A stretch of 64,000 nt of DNA from Scytonema sp045865695. Lineage in GTDB: Bacteria; Cyanobacteriota; Cyanobacteriia; Cyanobacteriales; Nostocaceae. The stretch lies in assembly GCF_045865695.1 (NCBI RefSeq), contig NZ_BAACAP010000249.1, positions 62,001 to 126,000 on the forward strand, read 5' to 3'. The translations under genes were made by a program, and so were the position numbers. Of this stretch, positions 17,188 through 25,189 are shown piece after piece. Position 1 is the first letter of the stretch, and each line of letters begins with the position of its first letter. A model generated the notes under the pieces. It did no database searches. It was given only the letters and a program-made list of their open reading frames with translations, and was not told the origin of the DNA.

Positions 17188-17952
17188 ATGGAAGCGTTAA
17201 CAGGTGCCTTCTTTACTTTCTTAATATTTCTAACACTGTCTGGATGTAAGTTAGATAAGGAATATCAGCGAGGAGTTATCTTTCGCTTGGGTAGAATTAG
17301 CGGTGTTAGAGGTCCCGGACTCTATTGGATTATTCCCATCATAGATCAAAAGACTCAAATAGATATTCGCACCAAAACAGTAGATATTGAACCTCAGGAA
17401 ACTGTGACTGCTGACAGTGTGACAATTAAAGTGAATGCTGTTCTCTACTACCGAATTCTCAATCCCGCTAAAGCCATCAATCAAGTTGAAAGCTATCAAA
17501 TGGCTGTCTATCAAACAGCCCTTACGACTTTACGTAATGTTGTAGGGCAACACATTTTAGATGATGTATTACAAAATAGAGACAAGATTAATAATAGAGT
17601 ACAAGAAATTGTAGATGAAATCACAGAACCTTGGGGAATAGTTATTGAAAGAGTAGAAACTAAAGATGTAGAAATTCCCTCAGCAATGCAAAGAGCAATG
17701 GCGAAAGAAGCAGAAGCTATTCGAGAAAAACGCGCTCGTATAATTAAAGCATCGGCAGAACAGGAGGCTTCAATTAAATTAGCAGAAGCTTCAGAACTGA
17801 TTGCGAAAAATCCAGCTGCTTTAGAATTGCGCCGATTGCAAATGCTTACAGAAATTGGAGCCGAAAATAACACAACAACTCTGGTAATGATACCTTCCGA
17901 TCTGATAGTTTTAGCGCAAAAATTATCACAATCAATTAGCGATAAGGGTTAG
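17188..17952 (+). CDS. Slipin/stomatin-like SPFH (band 7) membrane protein
   Basis: The 254-residue protein has an N-terminal membrane segment (FFTFLIFLTLSG), the family start EYQRGVIFRLGRISGVRGPGLYWIIP, the SPFH core ending in VEIPSAMQRAMAKEAEA, and a helical C-terminal region rich in alanine and glutamate (RARIIKASAEQEASIKLAEA). These oligomerise on the inner membrane and organise microdomains or regulate proteases. The length is typical of slipins. The membrane segment contains a cysteine in LSGCK that resembles a lipobox, which I consider coincidental because slipins are not exported. It lacks a NfeD partner here. Confidence 0.9.
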   Translation: MEALTGAFFTFLIFLTLSGCKLDKEYQRGVIFRLGRISGVRGPGLYWIIPIIDQKTQIDIRTKTVDIEPQETVTADSVTIKVNAVLYYRILNPAKAINQVESYQMAVYQTALTTLRNVVGQHILDDVLQNRDKINNRVQEIVDEITEPWGIVIERVETKDVEIPSAMQRAMAKEAEAIREKRARIIKASAEQEASIKLAEASELIAKNPAALELRRLQMLTEIGAENNTTTLVMIPSDLIVLAQKLSQSISDKG

Positions 17953-17957
17953 TTGTT

Positions 17958-18132
17958 AGAGGTTGTTTGAAAAGTGGTTGGCTGTAATGTTAATTGCATT
18001 ATTACCCCCCATTATCCCCCCTTATAAAGGGGGGAAACAAGAAAAATCTAGTTCCCTCCCCTTTATAAGGGGAGGGTTAGGGTGGGGTCAAAAATATTTG
18101 ATACATCGATCCTGACTTTTCAAACATCCTCT
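17958..18132. mobile_element. MITE-like element with 18-bp terminal inverted repeats
   Basis: The ends AGAGGTTGTTTGAAAAGT (17958-17975) and ACTTTTCAAACATCCTCT (18115-18132) are inverted copies with two mismatches. Between them are two hairpins, CCCCCCTTATAAAGGGGGG and CCTCCCCTTATAAGGGGAGG. TTA flanks both sides of GAGG...CCTC, consistent with a three-base target duplication. No coding sequence is present, so the element would depend on a transposase in trans. Confidence 0.7.
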
Positions 18133-18170
18133 TAGGAGTTAGTGGTTAGTGGAGAGCAACTAACAACCCA

Positions 18171-20198
18171 CTACTTCCAGTCTTCCCAATTTTGATTGAA
18201 AATTGAGGTATCAGGGAAAGCAGTAGGATTCCCGTTTTTCTCCAACAACTGTTTTAGGGTTTGGAGTTGAGGTTCTGGTTTGGGTAATTCATCGACCAGT
18301 TGGTATGGTGCAATACCATTTTTTAAGGCAAAAGCGACTGTTGTTCCGGCTGCAGCACCAGCAGACCATTCAAAGGAGTGTACTCTATAGGCGGCGGCGG
18401 CAATGTGACTGGTAGCAATGCTTTTACCACCTACTAATAAATTATCAATTTTTTGAGGAATCATTGCTCTTAAAGCAATTTGGAAGGGATAAGCTTGTCC
18501 TGCACCACGTCTTTCCCCCGCACGTTCTTTGTTACCCGGTGCTTCTGGAGGGCTTTGTGTCATACAGGGATGGAAGTCAATTGCGTAATGACCAATACCT
18601 ATAGCATCTGGGAAAATGGTAGAACGAGTTCGTCGGGCTACGTTATCAGGTTTTTGCTGTCCGGAAAGAACTGATGCGGCTTCTAATCCTGCAAGTGCGG
18701 CTTTTAAGCGACGGTATTCGTCTGCTGGTAGTGTCTTGCGGTAGTATTCGTCATCGTAATTGCGACGGGAAATATCTATTTCCCAAATTGTAAAGCCTTG
18801 GGGTTGTCCCCAACTGGGGCGTCCAACGATGCGCCTTCCTTCTCTCATATAAGGATGTTTTGATAAGCCGTGTGCTGTTCCCATTGGAGAATCTAAGCCA
18901 GATAAATATCGGTTATTGGGATTGGGCTGTTTGACTCCATCGCCTAATTGGGAATCAGTTGTTCCGGCTACCAACCAATAGTAATAACCTTGGGAAATTT
19001 CTTCACCTTTACGTAAAGCATCTGTTCGCAATCCACCCATCCAACCACCGGGCTTCAACTGTCCGGCGGCTTGTAATTGCTGACGGGTGTAAATGAGGTT
19101 GTCTGTAGAGGTTCCCGGACGGTAATCGTTACCCCAAGTCCAGTTTTGCATGGAAATATCTTCTGGGGCGGGTGCAGAAAATTTGACTCCTCCAAATTCC
19201 ATCGGTTCCCCGTCTCTGGGACTCCAAATTCGACGGTATGTAAAGACTAATGGAAAGCTTGCCAGTCGTTTGAGTTCGTAACTATAATATGGTGCATATT
19301 GTGGATAGAATGGGGGCATTGTTTGATTTTGCGGCTGCTCGGTAGCCTCCATTGCAAAAGTGTAGGTGAAGCCTTGAGGACAGTACGGGTCATTGGTAGC
19401 ACTGGAAGAAGAAGGTTCTAGGTAAGAACGAGCATCGATACCCAATCGGTAAGGAACATCAGCGAGGGCAATAATTTCCCCTGTTTCCGAAGCGTCTACT
19501 ACATACCAGTTCGGTGCATTCGTGTTTCCTTTGGCTTTGGTTGGTTTGGGAACAAGACGAATGATATTTTTTGTAAATCGAGATGAGTTTTCGTAGGTAT
19601 AAGCGTCTTCGATAGTTTGAGATAACGGGTATGTGTTTAGAGGCGGTGCTCCTTTGTCTGGTTGATGTTGGATTGCGATCGCAGCGTTAATCAGTTTACC
19701 ATCACTGCTATATTCTAAATCTTTAACAACTGTGTTAGGAAACCATTGTAGTTTTCCTTTACCTTTCCTTTCAGCATCCTTAAGCATAGCGTTCAAGATT
19801 TCATGACCGTCACGAGGTAAATAGCAGGAATCACTTACCCAGCAATCACCCGGATTGAGGTCTCCTTTATATTGACGCTCGATACGCTGGCGTAATTCCA
19901 AGTAACCACGGGAGTAATATTGTTTTGCTCGCTGGGTTGGGCGTTCGTCCAAAGCAGAAGTTCCTTGAGAAGAAATTTGCCCTCCGAGCCAATCTGTCAG
20001 TTCGGTGAGGCATACTGTTCTGCCTGCAAGTAACCCTTCATAAGCAGTAGCAGTGCCAGAAAGCCCACCGCCTACAACTAGAATGTCACAATTGACTGTT
20101 TTATCTGGGGTTCTAGGGGGTGCGGAGATCGCTGAGTATGGTGCGATCGAAGTTAAGATAAGAGTCAGAGAAATGAGTGATGCGTGTTGGCGCTTCAT
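18171..20198 (-). CDS. Exported FAD-dependent oxidoreductase
   Basis: I start this at MKRQHASLISLTLILTS, which opens a signal peptide cleaved near AISA; longer in-frame starts at 20243 and 20225 would bury it. The mature protein begins with the FAD Rossmann motif CDILVVGGGLSGTATAYEG and ends with the usual FAD-family segment NLLVGGKSIATSHIAAAAYRV. The fold is that of large FAD-dependent oxidoreductases of the PF12831 type; the substrate is unknown. Export in the unfolded state through Sec would need periplasmic FAD loading, and I see no twin-arginine motif, which is odd but shared by cyanobacterial relatives as I recall. It is monocistronic, followed by the MITE at 17958. Confidence 0.82.
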   Translation of the reverse strand: MKRQHASLISLTLILTSIAPYSAISAPPRTPDKTVNCDILVVGGGLSGTATAYEGLLAGRTVCLTELTDWLGGQISSQGTSALDERPTQRAKQYYSRGYLELRQRIERQYKGDLNPGDCWVSDSCYLPRDGHEILNAMLKDAERKGKGKLQWFPNTVVKDLEYSSDGKLINAAIAIQHQPDKGAPPLNTYPLSQTIEDAYTYENSSRFTKNIIRLVPKPTKAKGNTNAPNWYVVDASETGEIIALADVPYRLGIDARSYLEPSSSSATNDPYCPQGFTYTFAMEATEQPQNQTMPPFYPQYAPYYSYELKRLASFPLVFTYRRIWSPRDGEPMEFGGVKFSAPAPEDISMQNWTWGNDYRPGTSTDNLIYTRQQLQAAGQLKPGGWMGGLRTDALRKGEEISQGYYYWLVAGTTDSQLGDGVKQPNPNNRYLSGLDSPMGTAHGLSKHPYMREGRRIVGRPSWGQPQGFTIWEIDISRRNYDDEYYRKTLPADEYRRLKAALAGLEAASVLSGQQKPDNVARRTRSTIFPDAIGIGHYAIDFHPCMTQSPPEAPGNKERAGERRGAGQAYPFQIALRAMIPQKIDNLLVGGKSIATSHIAAAAYRVHSFEWSAGAAAGTTVAFALKNGIAPYQLVDELPKPEPQLQTLKQLLEKNGNPTAFPDTSIFNQNWEDWK

Positions 20199-20308
20199 GT
20201 TTAGTAAAATTCCGTTCAACTCCATTAGCAGCTTTAAAAGCATTTTTTAAGCAGTTTGGCAACTCTCAGTACATGGTTAACTGATTTCAACCCTTACGAG
20301 GCTGCAAA

Positions 20309-20337
20309 ATCCCCAACTTCTTAAAGAAGTCGGGGAT
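20309..20337. terminator. Hairpin repeat (AACTTCTTAAAGAAGT)
   Basis: ATCCCC-A-ACTTCTT pairs with AAGAAGTCGGGGAT over about 13 base pairs. It is a second copy of the hairpin at 9451-9487 and sits in the gap between the 183-residue gene and the FAD oxidoreductase, where it could terminate the small-protein operon. Confidence 0.55.
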
Positions 20338-20442
20338 CTAAGCAAACTTAGCCAATGTTAGGTACTATATCAGTAGTCGAAGACGCTATGATGCTAAAAA
20401 TGTTCTTAAGCTTCTGTTGTTATGGTATGGAACGGAAAAGTT

Positions 20443-20994
20443 TTATTCCCAGCTATAGTTAGCAAGTTTTCCTAGAAAGAGGATTGCTCCTACAGAATTA
20501 AGAGCAAAGGTCATAGTATCATTGAGGGATTCGCTTAAACGAAGCTGAAACTTTTTCTGAGGTAATGGTGTTTGAGTCGCGTCGCGAAGCGCAAGCGGTA
20601 CCTCGCCGATCGCAGCCAAGTTTTTAGAGTATGACAAATTATCTGCAGACTCATGCTTATGTGCCGAACCTTCTACCTCATTTCTCGTGTTATTTTCCTC
20701 AAGGTTGACCTGAGATCTAGTAGAAAAGACTTTGTTTTCTTGTTGAAGTTGACTGACAATTTGATTGAGTAATGTTTGAGAATCTTCGATGTTCGCTAAA
20801 TTCATCCCGCTAACTATAACTTGACACTCAGAATTTTCAGTCAAGCTAACTTTTTCTCGCTCTTCGATTTGCTCGTCTTGATTCGGAGGAGTTCCCACAA
20901 CTTCTAACTCAATCTCAATAGGCAAGTTTAACATCATGGAGATATTAACTTTTGTTTTGTTTGAAGGGTTGATTGGAGTAGATGATGTAGACAT
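20443..20994 (-). CDS. Unrecognised protein related to the upstream small tandem proteins
   Basis: The 183-residue protein is not one I can name. Its segment KVNISMMLNLPIEIELEVVG (residues 14-33) resembles the FTVPIKLNVPIHIEPTVAIK segment of the three small proteins encoded just upstream, so it may be a diverged, longer member of that family. The middle is polar and low in complexity. Residues about 128-140 (GEVPLALRDATQT) come from a GGTACxGCTTGCGCTTCGCG repeat inserted in frame. The C-terminus (SLNDTMTFALNSVGAILFLGKLANY) is hydrophobic enough for one membrane helix. It lies last in a run of four co-oriented genes. Confidence 0.6.
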   Translation of the reverse strand: MSTSSTPINPSNKTKVNISMMLNLPIEIELEVVGTPPNQDEQIEEREKVSLTENSECQVIVSGMNLANIEDSQTLLNQIVSQLQQENKVFSTRSQVNLEENNTRNEVEGSAHKHESADNLSYSKNLAAIGEVPLALRDATQTPLPQKKFQLRLSESLNDTMTFALNSVGAILFLGKLANYSWE

Positions 20995-21154
20995 AGATGT
21001 GACTCAACTATAAAATTATAGTGTTTAGAATTGGGACAAGAAAGAAGGTAGTTAAAAAACAGGCTACCTCCTTTCAATTGCGATCGCACAGGTTATATCA
21101 TTTCTCTAAAATCAGACTACAGCTTAAAAAAAGGTAGGGCTATACCTTATTGGA

Positions 21155-21209
21155 TGTAGGTGGGCAATGCCCACCCTACGGAAATTTTACAAATCAAATA
21201 GGATTGCTA
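21155..21209. mobile_element. Partial MITE copy (TAGCAATCC family)
   Basis: The right end AAATCAAATAGGATTGCTA and the inner GTGGGCAATGCCCACCCTAC are clear. The left terminus cannot be recognised and may lie in the diverged sequence from about 21123. Confidence 0.6.
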
Positions 21210-21252
21210 TGGATGCACCACAACCAAGAATGTACAGCCTTAATTTAGAGAA

Positions 21253-21471
21253 TTAGTGTTTGTCGTAGTCACTTTGATAACAAACGGGAGGTAATGCTTT
21301 GACTTCTGGATTCAGTTTGATATCTGGTTCGAGATAAACAGCAACTTTCTCACGCACAGCATTGGGTGCTTTAATTGCCACTGTAGGTTCAATGTGGATA
21401 GGAACATTCAATTTGATAGGCACGGTAAATTCACAGACGTTTTGATAAGAATCAGCTTTGTATTCAGACAT
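21253..21471 (-). CDS. Small tandem-family protein, copy 3 (72 aa)
   Basis: This is one of three adjacent paralogues beginning MSEYKADSYQNVCEFTVPIK. The sequence alternates hydrophobic and polar residues with regularly spaced prolines (VPIHIEPTVAIKAP, VYLEPDIKLNPEVKALPPVC), which suggests beta-strands rather than helices. Two cysteines, near residue 13 and in PPVC, are conserved in all copies. There is no signal peptide or membrane helix. A strong AAAGGAG precedes the ATG. Compared with the other copies the C-terminus is short, ending YDKH without the SAEQTA-type tail. I do not recognise the family. Confidence 0.7.
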   Translation of the reverse strand: MSEYKADSYQNVCEFTVPIKLNVPIHIEPTVAIKAPNAVREKVAVYLEPDIKLNPEVKALPPVCYQSDYDKH

Positions 21472-21531
21472 TGATTTGACTCCTTTGATTAGTTAAAAAA
21501 TGATGTAAATGAGAGAGGATAGTTCTGATAG

Positions 21532-21774
21532 TTATGCAGTTTGTTCGGCAGATGATTGGTATTTGTCATAACCATTTTTATTACAAACGGGAGGTAGTGC
21601 CTTAACTTCTGGACTGAGGTTGATATCTGATTCGAGATAAACAGCAACTTTCTCACGCACAGCATTAGGTGCTTTGATTGCCACTGTTGGCTCGATGTAT
21701 ATGGGAACATTCAATTTGATAGGCACGGTAAATTCACAGACGTTTTGATAAGAATCAGCTTTGTATTCAGACAT
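21532..21774 (-). CDS. Small tandem-family protein, copy 2 (80 aa)
   Basis: It is nearly identical to copy 3 over its first 60 residues (differences such as IYIEP for IHIEP and ESDINLSPE for EPDIKLNPE). It ends NGYDKYQSSAEQTA, like copy 1. The ribosome site AAAGGAGTCAAA and the 60-base spacer behind it are also shared with the next copy, so the duplication unit includes the leader. The pattern implies a recent tandem duplication with pressure to keep the reading frame. Function unknown; the conserved cysteine pair may matter. Confidence 0.7.
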   Translation of the reverse strand: MSEYKADSYQNVCEFTVPIKLNVPIYIEPTVAIKAPNAVREKVAVYLESDINLSPEVKALPPVCNKNGYDKYQSSAEQTA

Positions 21775-21834
21775 TGGTTTGACTCCTTTAATTAATTAAA
21801 AAATGACGTGAATGAGAGGTAGTAGTTCTACTAG

Positions 21835-22080
21835 TTATGCAGCTTGTTCGGTAGACAATTGATATTTGTCATAACCATTTGGTTGATGACACACGGGTGG
21901 TACTGCTTTGACTTCTGGCTTCAGATAAATGTCTGGCTCAACATGAATATTGACTTTCTCGCGTACAGCATCTGGTGCTTTCATTGCAACTGTAGGTTCA
22001 ATGTGAATGGGAATATTCAATTTAATAGGCACGGTAAATTCACAGACGTTTTGATAAGAATCAACGTTGTATGCAGACAT
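21835..22080 (-). CDS. Small tandem-family protein, copy 1 (81 aa)
   Basis: I place the start at MSAYNVDSYQNVCEFT because it aligns with the other copies and follows AAGGAC by seven bases; a longer frame begins at 22149 but its extra 23 residues match nothing. It is the most diverged of the three (NIHVEPDIYLKPEVKAVPPVC). It is first in the operon, and the promoter should lie between 22081 and 22386, facing away from the chimeric pyruvate formate-lyase fragment. Confidence 0.7.
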   Translation of the reverse strand: MSAYNVDSYQNVCEFTVPIKLNIPIHIEPTVAMKAPDAVREKVNIHVEPDIYLKPEVKAVPPVCHQPNGYDKYQLSTEQAA

Positions 22081-22386
22081 AGTTTTTGTCCTTATTGAAT
22101 GAATTGTTTTGATGGAAAGATAAGTAATGCCACATCGGCTTACTTTCAAGTACTTTAGAGAAAATTCAAATCAAATTACGCTTTTATAATTAAGTAACTT
22201 TGATTTTCCTTTCTCACAATATTTAATAGGTACAGGCACAATTGACTTATGCAGTTTTGGAAGATTTAGTAGAGCTTTACATCTCGTTACATATCAAGAG
22301 TGATAATTATTGTTAGAGCATAATCCGATTGGACAGTTATTGAGATAGTATCCGATCGCCAGTCGTGTAGAAAGCGTTCATCGTTC
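22081..22386. other. Divergent intergenic region
   Basis: About 300 bases separate the tandem small-protein operon from the divergent chimeric gene. The sequence is AT-rich and should hold two promoters. I see no clear operator, hairpin or conserved repeat. Confidence 0.4.
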
Positions 22387-23127
22387 ATGTCAAAATCTGA
22401 GAAACATAAAGGGGTGCGGAAAGGATTTTCTCAGCGGGGATTTTTACAAGGAGCAGCTATAGGTGTAACTACCGTCAGTAGCACTCATTTGTTGGCGTCT
22501 GAGAAATCCACAGCAACCAATGATGGCTCTTACCCCACAACAAACACGCCATCCACACGCTTAAAAACTCCGATGAAACGAGTTTCAGGAGAGAAGGGTG
22601 CATCAGATTCTCGCTTTGAACCTGTTTCTTGGGAGGTTAGTGACACCATGGCGTATAAGAACGCAGAATTATCTATGGTTGCTGATTCACTTTCTGCCAT
22701 GAAATACGCTAAAGTAAAAGTATTAAGAAATAAAGCCAGTTTGGCAGTAAATTATCAAATAGAGGGAGATTTTCCCAAATACGGGAACAATGATGACCGT
22801 ATAAATAGTGTTGCGGTTCACTTGATGACCAAGTTCATGAATGAAGTCCGCAAGAACAAGACCTACCGGAATGCTGTTCCTACCCAGTCTGTGTTGACTA
22901 TTACCTCTAACGTGGTTTATGGCAAGAAGACAGGCAATATCTCACACGGAAGAAAAGCCGGAGAACCTTTTGCTCCCGGAGCTAATCCCATGCACGGACG
23001 CGATACCAAGGGTGCGCTCGCCTCTTTGGTATCCGTTGCCAAATTACCTTACCAACACACTCAAGATGGAATTTCCAACACCTTCTCGATTGTACCGTCT
23101 GCGTTGGGCAAAACAGAAGATATCTAG
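22387..23127 (+). CDS. Chimeric gene: Tat-like leader fused to a pyruvate formate-lyase fragment
   Basis: Residues 1-45 look like a twin-arginine-type leader (FSQRGFLQGAAIGVTT; QR instead of RR). From about residue 95 the protein matches pyruvate formate-lyase: LSMVADSLSAMKYAKVKVLR, then PTQSVLTITSNVVYGKKTGN, GEPFAPGANPMHGRDTKGAL and DGISNTFSIVPSALGKTED. The domain with the catalytic Cys-Cys pair is absent. The frame stops at TAG, but 19 codons further on in the same frame comes the glycyl-radical motif RVSGYAV (see the next entry). The enzyme therefore cannot work. It is either a decaying pflB joined to another gene's start, or an expressed fragment. A cytoplasmic radical enzyme would not normally carry an export leader. 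Confidence 0.75.
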   Translation: MSKSEKHKGVRKGFSQRGFLQGAAIGVTTVSSTHLLASEKSTATNDGSYPTTNTPSTRLKTPMKRVSGEKGASDSRFEPVSWEVSDTMAYKNAELSMVADSLSAMKYAKVKVLRNKASLAVNYQIEGDFPKYGNNDDRINSVAVHLMTKFMNEVRKNKTYRNAVPTQSVLTITSNVVYGKKTGNISHGRKAGEPFAPGANPMHGRDTKGALASLVSVAKLPYQHTQDGISNTFSIVPSALGKTEDI

Positions 23128-23289
23128 ATCCATAAGTTAGTGGGAATGGTAATTCGCGTATCCGGATATGCTGTCAACTTTATCAAGCTAACGCGAGAAC
23201 AGCAGCTTGATGTCATGACAGCAATTTTCACTCTTATTAGACCACAAGAGCATAGTGTGGTTCATTTATTTGAAAAATGCTCCTGTTAG
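23128..23289 (+). pseudogene. Pyruvate formate-lyase C-terminus with glycyl-radical motif, remnant
   Basis: Directly after the TAG of the preceding gene, and in the same frame, the sequence reads VIRVSGYAVNFIKLTREQQL and then DVMTAIFT. This is the glycyl-radical loop and C-terminus of pyruvate formate-lyase. About 50 residues that normally separate GKTED from RVSGYAV are missing. It confirms that the upstream gene derives from pflB and that this locus has suffered internal deletion and a nonsense codon. Confidence 0.8.
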
Positions 23290-23308
23290 AATTCATAGCT
23301 CATACTAC

Positions 23309-23348
23309 GTTTGTAGTTGTTCTTGAGTCATAAGGAGCAACTACAAAC
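23309..23348 (+). terminator. Long hairpin after the pyruvate formate-lyase remnant
   Basis: GTTTGTAGTTGTTCTT pairs with AAGGAGCAACTACAAAC over about 16-17 positions, allowing G-U pairs, around a seven-base loop. It follows the remnant by 20 bases and is probably the old pflB terminator. Confidence 0.6.
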
Positions 23349-23513
23349 CAATTATTTTCTATCTCGCGATAATTGTCCAAGTTTTGGGTTACCTATTATA
23401 ACAAATAGTAAAAACTACTGTACGTAGTTTTTAATTGTGTACTATATAATTAACAATAATTAGTTTTTGTTAAAAAAAATCAAAATTTATAAAGAATTGT
23501 TAAACAAAAAATT

Positions 23514-24566
23514 ATGTCAAAGATAGTATCGTCTGAACCTTTAAGCCCTTGGAACGTTTCAGACATAGACTTTCCCAAACGCAGTAGCCCCTCACAGCAG
23601 CTAGATTTTCTGTTGAACTACGCCGTTTTGGCTCCATCACAATATAACGCTCAACCTTGGTTGTTTAAAATTGCCCACGAAACCATTGAGCTATATGCCG
23701 ACAGAACTCGTGCTTTGCCTGTGATTGACCCCCAAGATCGGGAGTTAACTTTGAGTTGTGGTGCGGCACTATATAACTTAAGATTAGCTATTAGACACTT
23801 TGGTTATATTGATGTCGTTAAAACTTTTCCCAATCCAGAAGACCCAGATTTATTGGCTCATGTTTGGTTGGGTAGCCAGAAAGAGCAAACAGAAGAAGAA
23901 TTTTTGCTGTTTGCCACGATTAAGCAACGGCACACAAACCGATTAGCTTTTCAAGATAAACCCATCCCAGAAACGCTGCTCTCTATTATGCAAAAGTCAG
24001 TACTGGAAGAAGGTGCATGGCTTCATCTCGTTCAAGAGCAAGATCTTCGGAATGCAATAGCAGAGCTTGTTACAGAAGGCGATCGCATTCAACTAGCAGA
24101 TCCGCATTTTCGGAGAGAGTTAGCAGCCTGGTTACATTCAAGCCGCACTGCCACTCATGACGGTATGCCCGACTATGCTCCAACCATTGGGGAACTGCTA
24201 GACTTTACCACCCCCATGGTAGCCCATAGCAACCGTACTTTTGAGACTGGTATGGGACAAGCAGCAAAAGAACATGAATTAGCTGTTGGTTCGCCCGTAT
24301 TTGCAGTATTGGGTACAGAAAAAGAAACAACAGCAAGCTGGTTGAATGCGGGACAGGCGTTGCAAAGACTTTTACTACTAGGACAAGCAGTTGGCGTTTC
24401 CGCATCCTTCTTAAACCAACCCATACAAATTCCCGAACTGCGTCCTCAACTCACAAATCTTTTGAATACATCGGGTTATCCTCAAGTATTGCTGCGTTTT
24501 GGTTATAGTAAGGAAGTCAAACCAACACCCCGACGGGTAGTCAGTGAAGTGCTTCGCCATGAGTAG
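23514..24566 (+). CDS. Acg-family nitroreductase-fold protein
   Basis: The 350-residue protein resembles the Acg family of flavin-binding, nitroreductase-fold proteins. Landmarks are the opening LLNYAVLAPSQYNAQPWLFKI (about 33-53), the paired half with RHTNRLAFQDKPIP (about 142-155), EGDRIQLADPHFRRELAAWL and the C-terminal NAGQALQRLLLLGQAVGVSASF. Family members bind FMN but often lack nitroreductase activity; in Mycobacterium tuberculosis Acg is induced by low oxygen. Adjacency to a pyruvate formate-lyase remnant makes a former anaerobic-metabolism locus conceivable, but that is inference. No clear ribosome site is visible; the leader is very AT-rich. Confidence 0.82.
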   Translation: MSKIVSSEPLSPWNVSDIDFPKRSSPSQQLDFLLNYAVLAPSQYNAQPWLFKIAHETIELYADRTRALPVIDPQDRELTLSCGAALYNLRLAIRHFGYIDVVKTFPNPEDPDLLAHVWLGSQKEQTEEEFLLFATIKQRHTNRLAFQDKPIPETLLSIMQKSVLEEGAWLHLVQEQDLRNAIAELVTEGDRIQLADPHFRRELAAWLHSSRTATHDGMPDYAPTIGELLDFTTPMVAHSNRTFETGMGQAAKEHELAVGSPVFAVLGTEKETTASWLNAGQALQRLLLLGQAVGVSASFLNQPIQIPELRPQLTNLLNTSGYPQVLLRFGYSKEVKPTPRRVVSEVLRHE

Positions 24567-24647
24567 TTTAAACAACAGTAAAGCGATCGCCTATCATTTG
24601 AATTAAGCATAACAAATACTCAAGAACCACAAAAGGAAAGAGAAACA

Positions 24648-24965
24648 ATGGTACAAACAGCTACTGGGTATAAATACGTGCAACTTGATGAGCGTAAAAT
24701 GCCGATTATTGCTGGAACTCGGATGAAGGTGGTCGAATTAGTGACTTCGGTGAAAGCCTACGGTTGGAGTCCTGAAGAGTTAGCTTACCAGTATCCTCAC
24801 CTGACCATGAGTCAGATTCACTCAGCACTAGCTTATTATTAGGATTATAAAGAAGTAATGGATGCCGAAATACATCGACGTTTTCAAGCTGCTGAAGCAT
24901 CACGACAGGAAGCAGGAGAATCGCCTTTTGCTGCTAGGATGAGAGCACAGGGTCTACTCAAATGA
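24648..24965 (+). pseudogene. DUF433 antitoxin gene with an amber stop
   Basis: The first 64 codons encode a DUF433 protein (KMPIIAGTRMKVVELVTSVK, then SPEELAYQYPHLTMSQIHSA and LAYY). A TAG follows, after which the same frame continues DYKEVMDAEIHRRFQAAEAS to a natural TGA that overlaps the next start by ATGA. In relatives the position of the TAG is usually tryptophan, so a TGG-to-TAG change is likely. The 64-residue product may still fold, since most of the domain precedes the stop. DUF433 proteins pair with DUF5615 PIN-like toxins, as here. Confidence 0.75.
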
Positions 24966-25096
24966 CCCTTGCCTTTTACATGGATGAGCAAGTTCCAAGA
25001 CAAATAACAGATGGGTTACGCTTGCTTGGTATAGATGTTCTAACTGTTCAAGAGGATGGTCGTACTGGTGTACCAATCTCCGAAATAATTCTTTGA
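24962..25096 (+). pseudogene. Truncated DUF5615 PIN-like toxin
   Basis: The frame starts at the ATGA overlap with the DUF433 gene and reads MTLAFYMDEQVPRQITDGLR, then VLTVQEDGRTGVP. It leaves the family and stops after 44 residues. Full members are about 110 residues and carry further acidic residues of the PIN active site. The break coincides with the end of the divergent kinase segment on the other strand, so a rearrangement has removed the C-terminal half. Confidence 0.75.
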
Positions 25097-25189
25097 AAAT
25101 CGCGTTGCACAACACTTGGAGTGACAATTTTATCATTACTTTGTTCTAAATAACGCTCCCACGGTCTGGGTAAATGTGTTGCTAAGTCC

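Noticed and set aside
17188..17952. Slipin as a lipoprotein because of LSGCK
   Set aside because: SPFH slipins are cytoplasmic-side membrane proteins and the cysteine lies in the normal membrane anchor; lipidation is unlikely.
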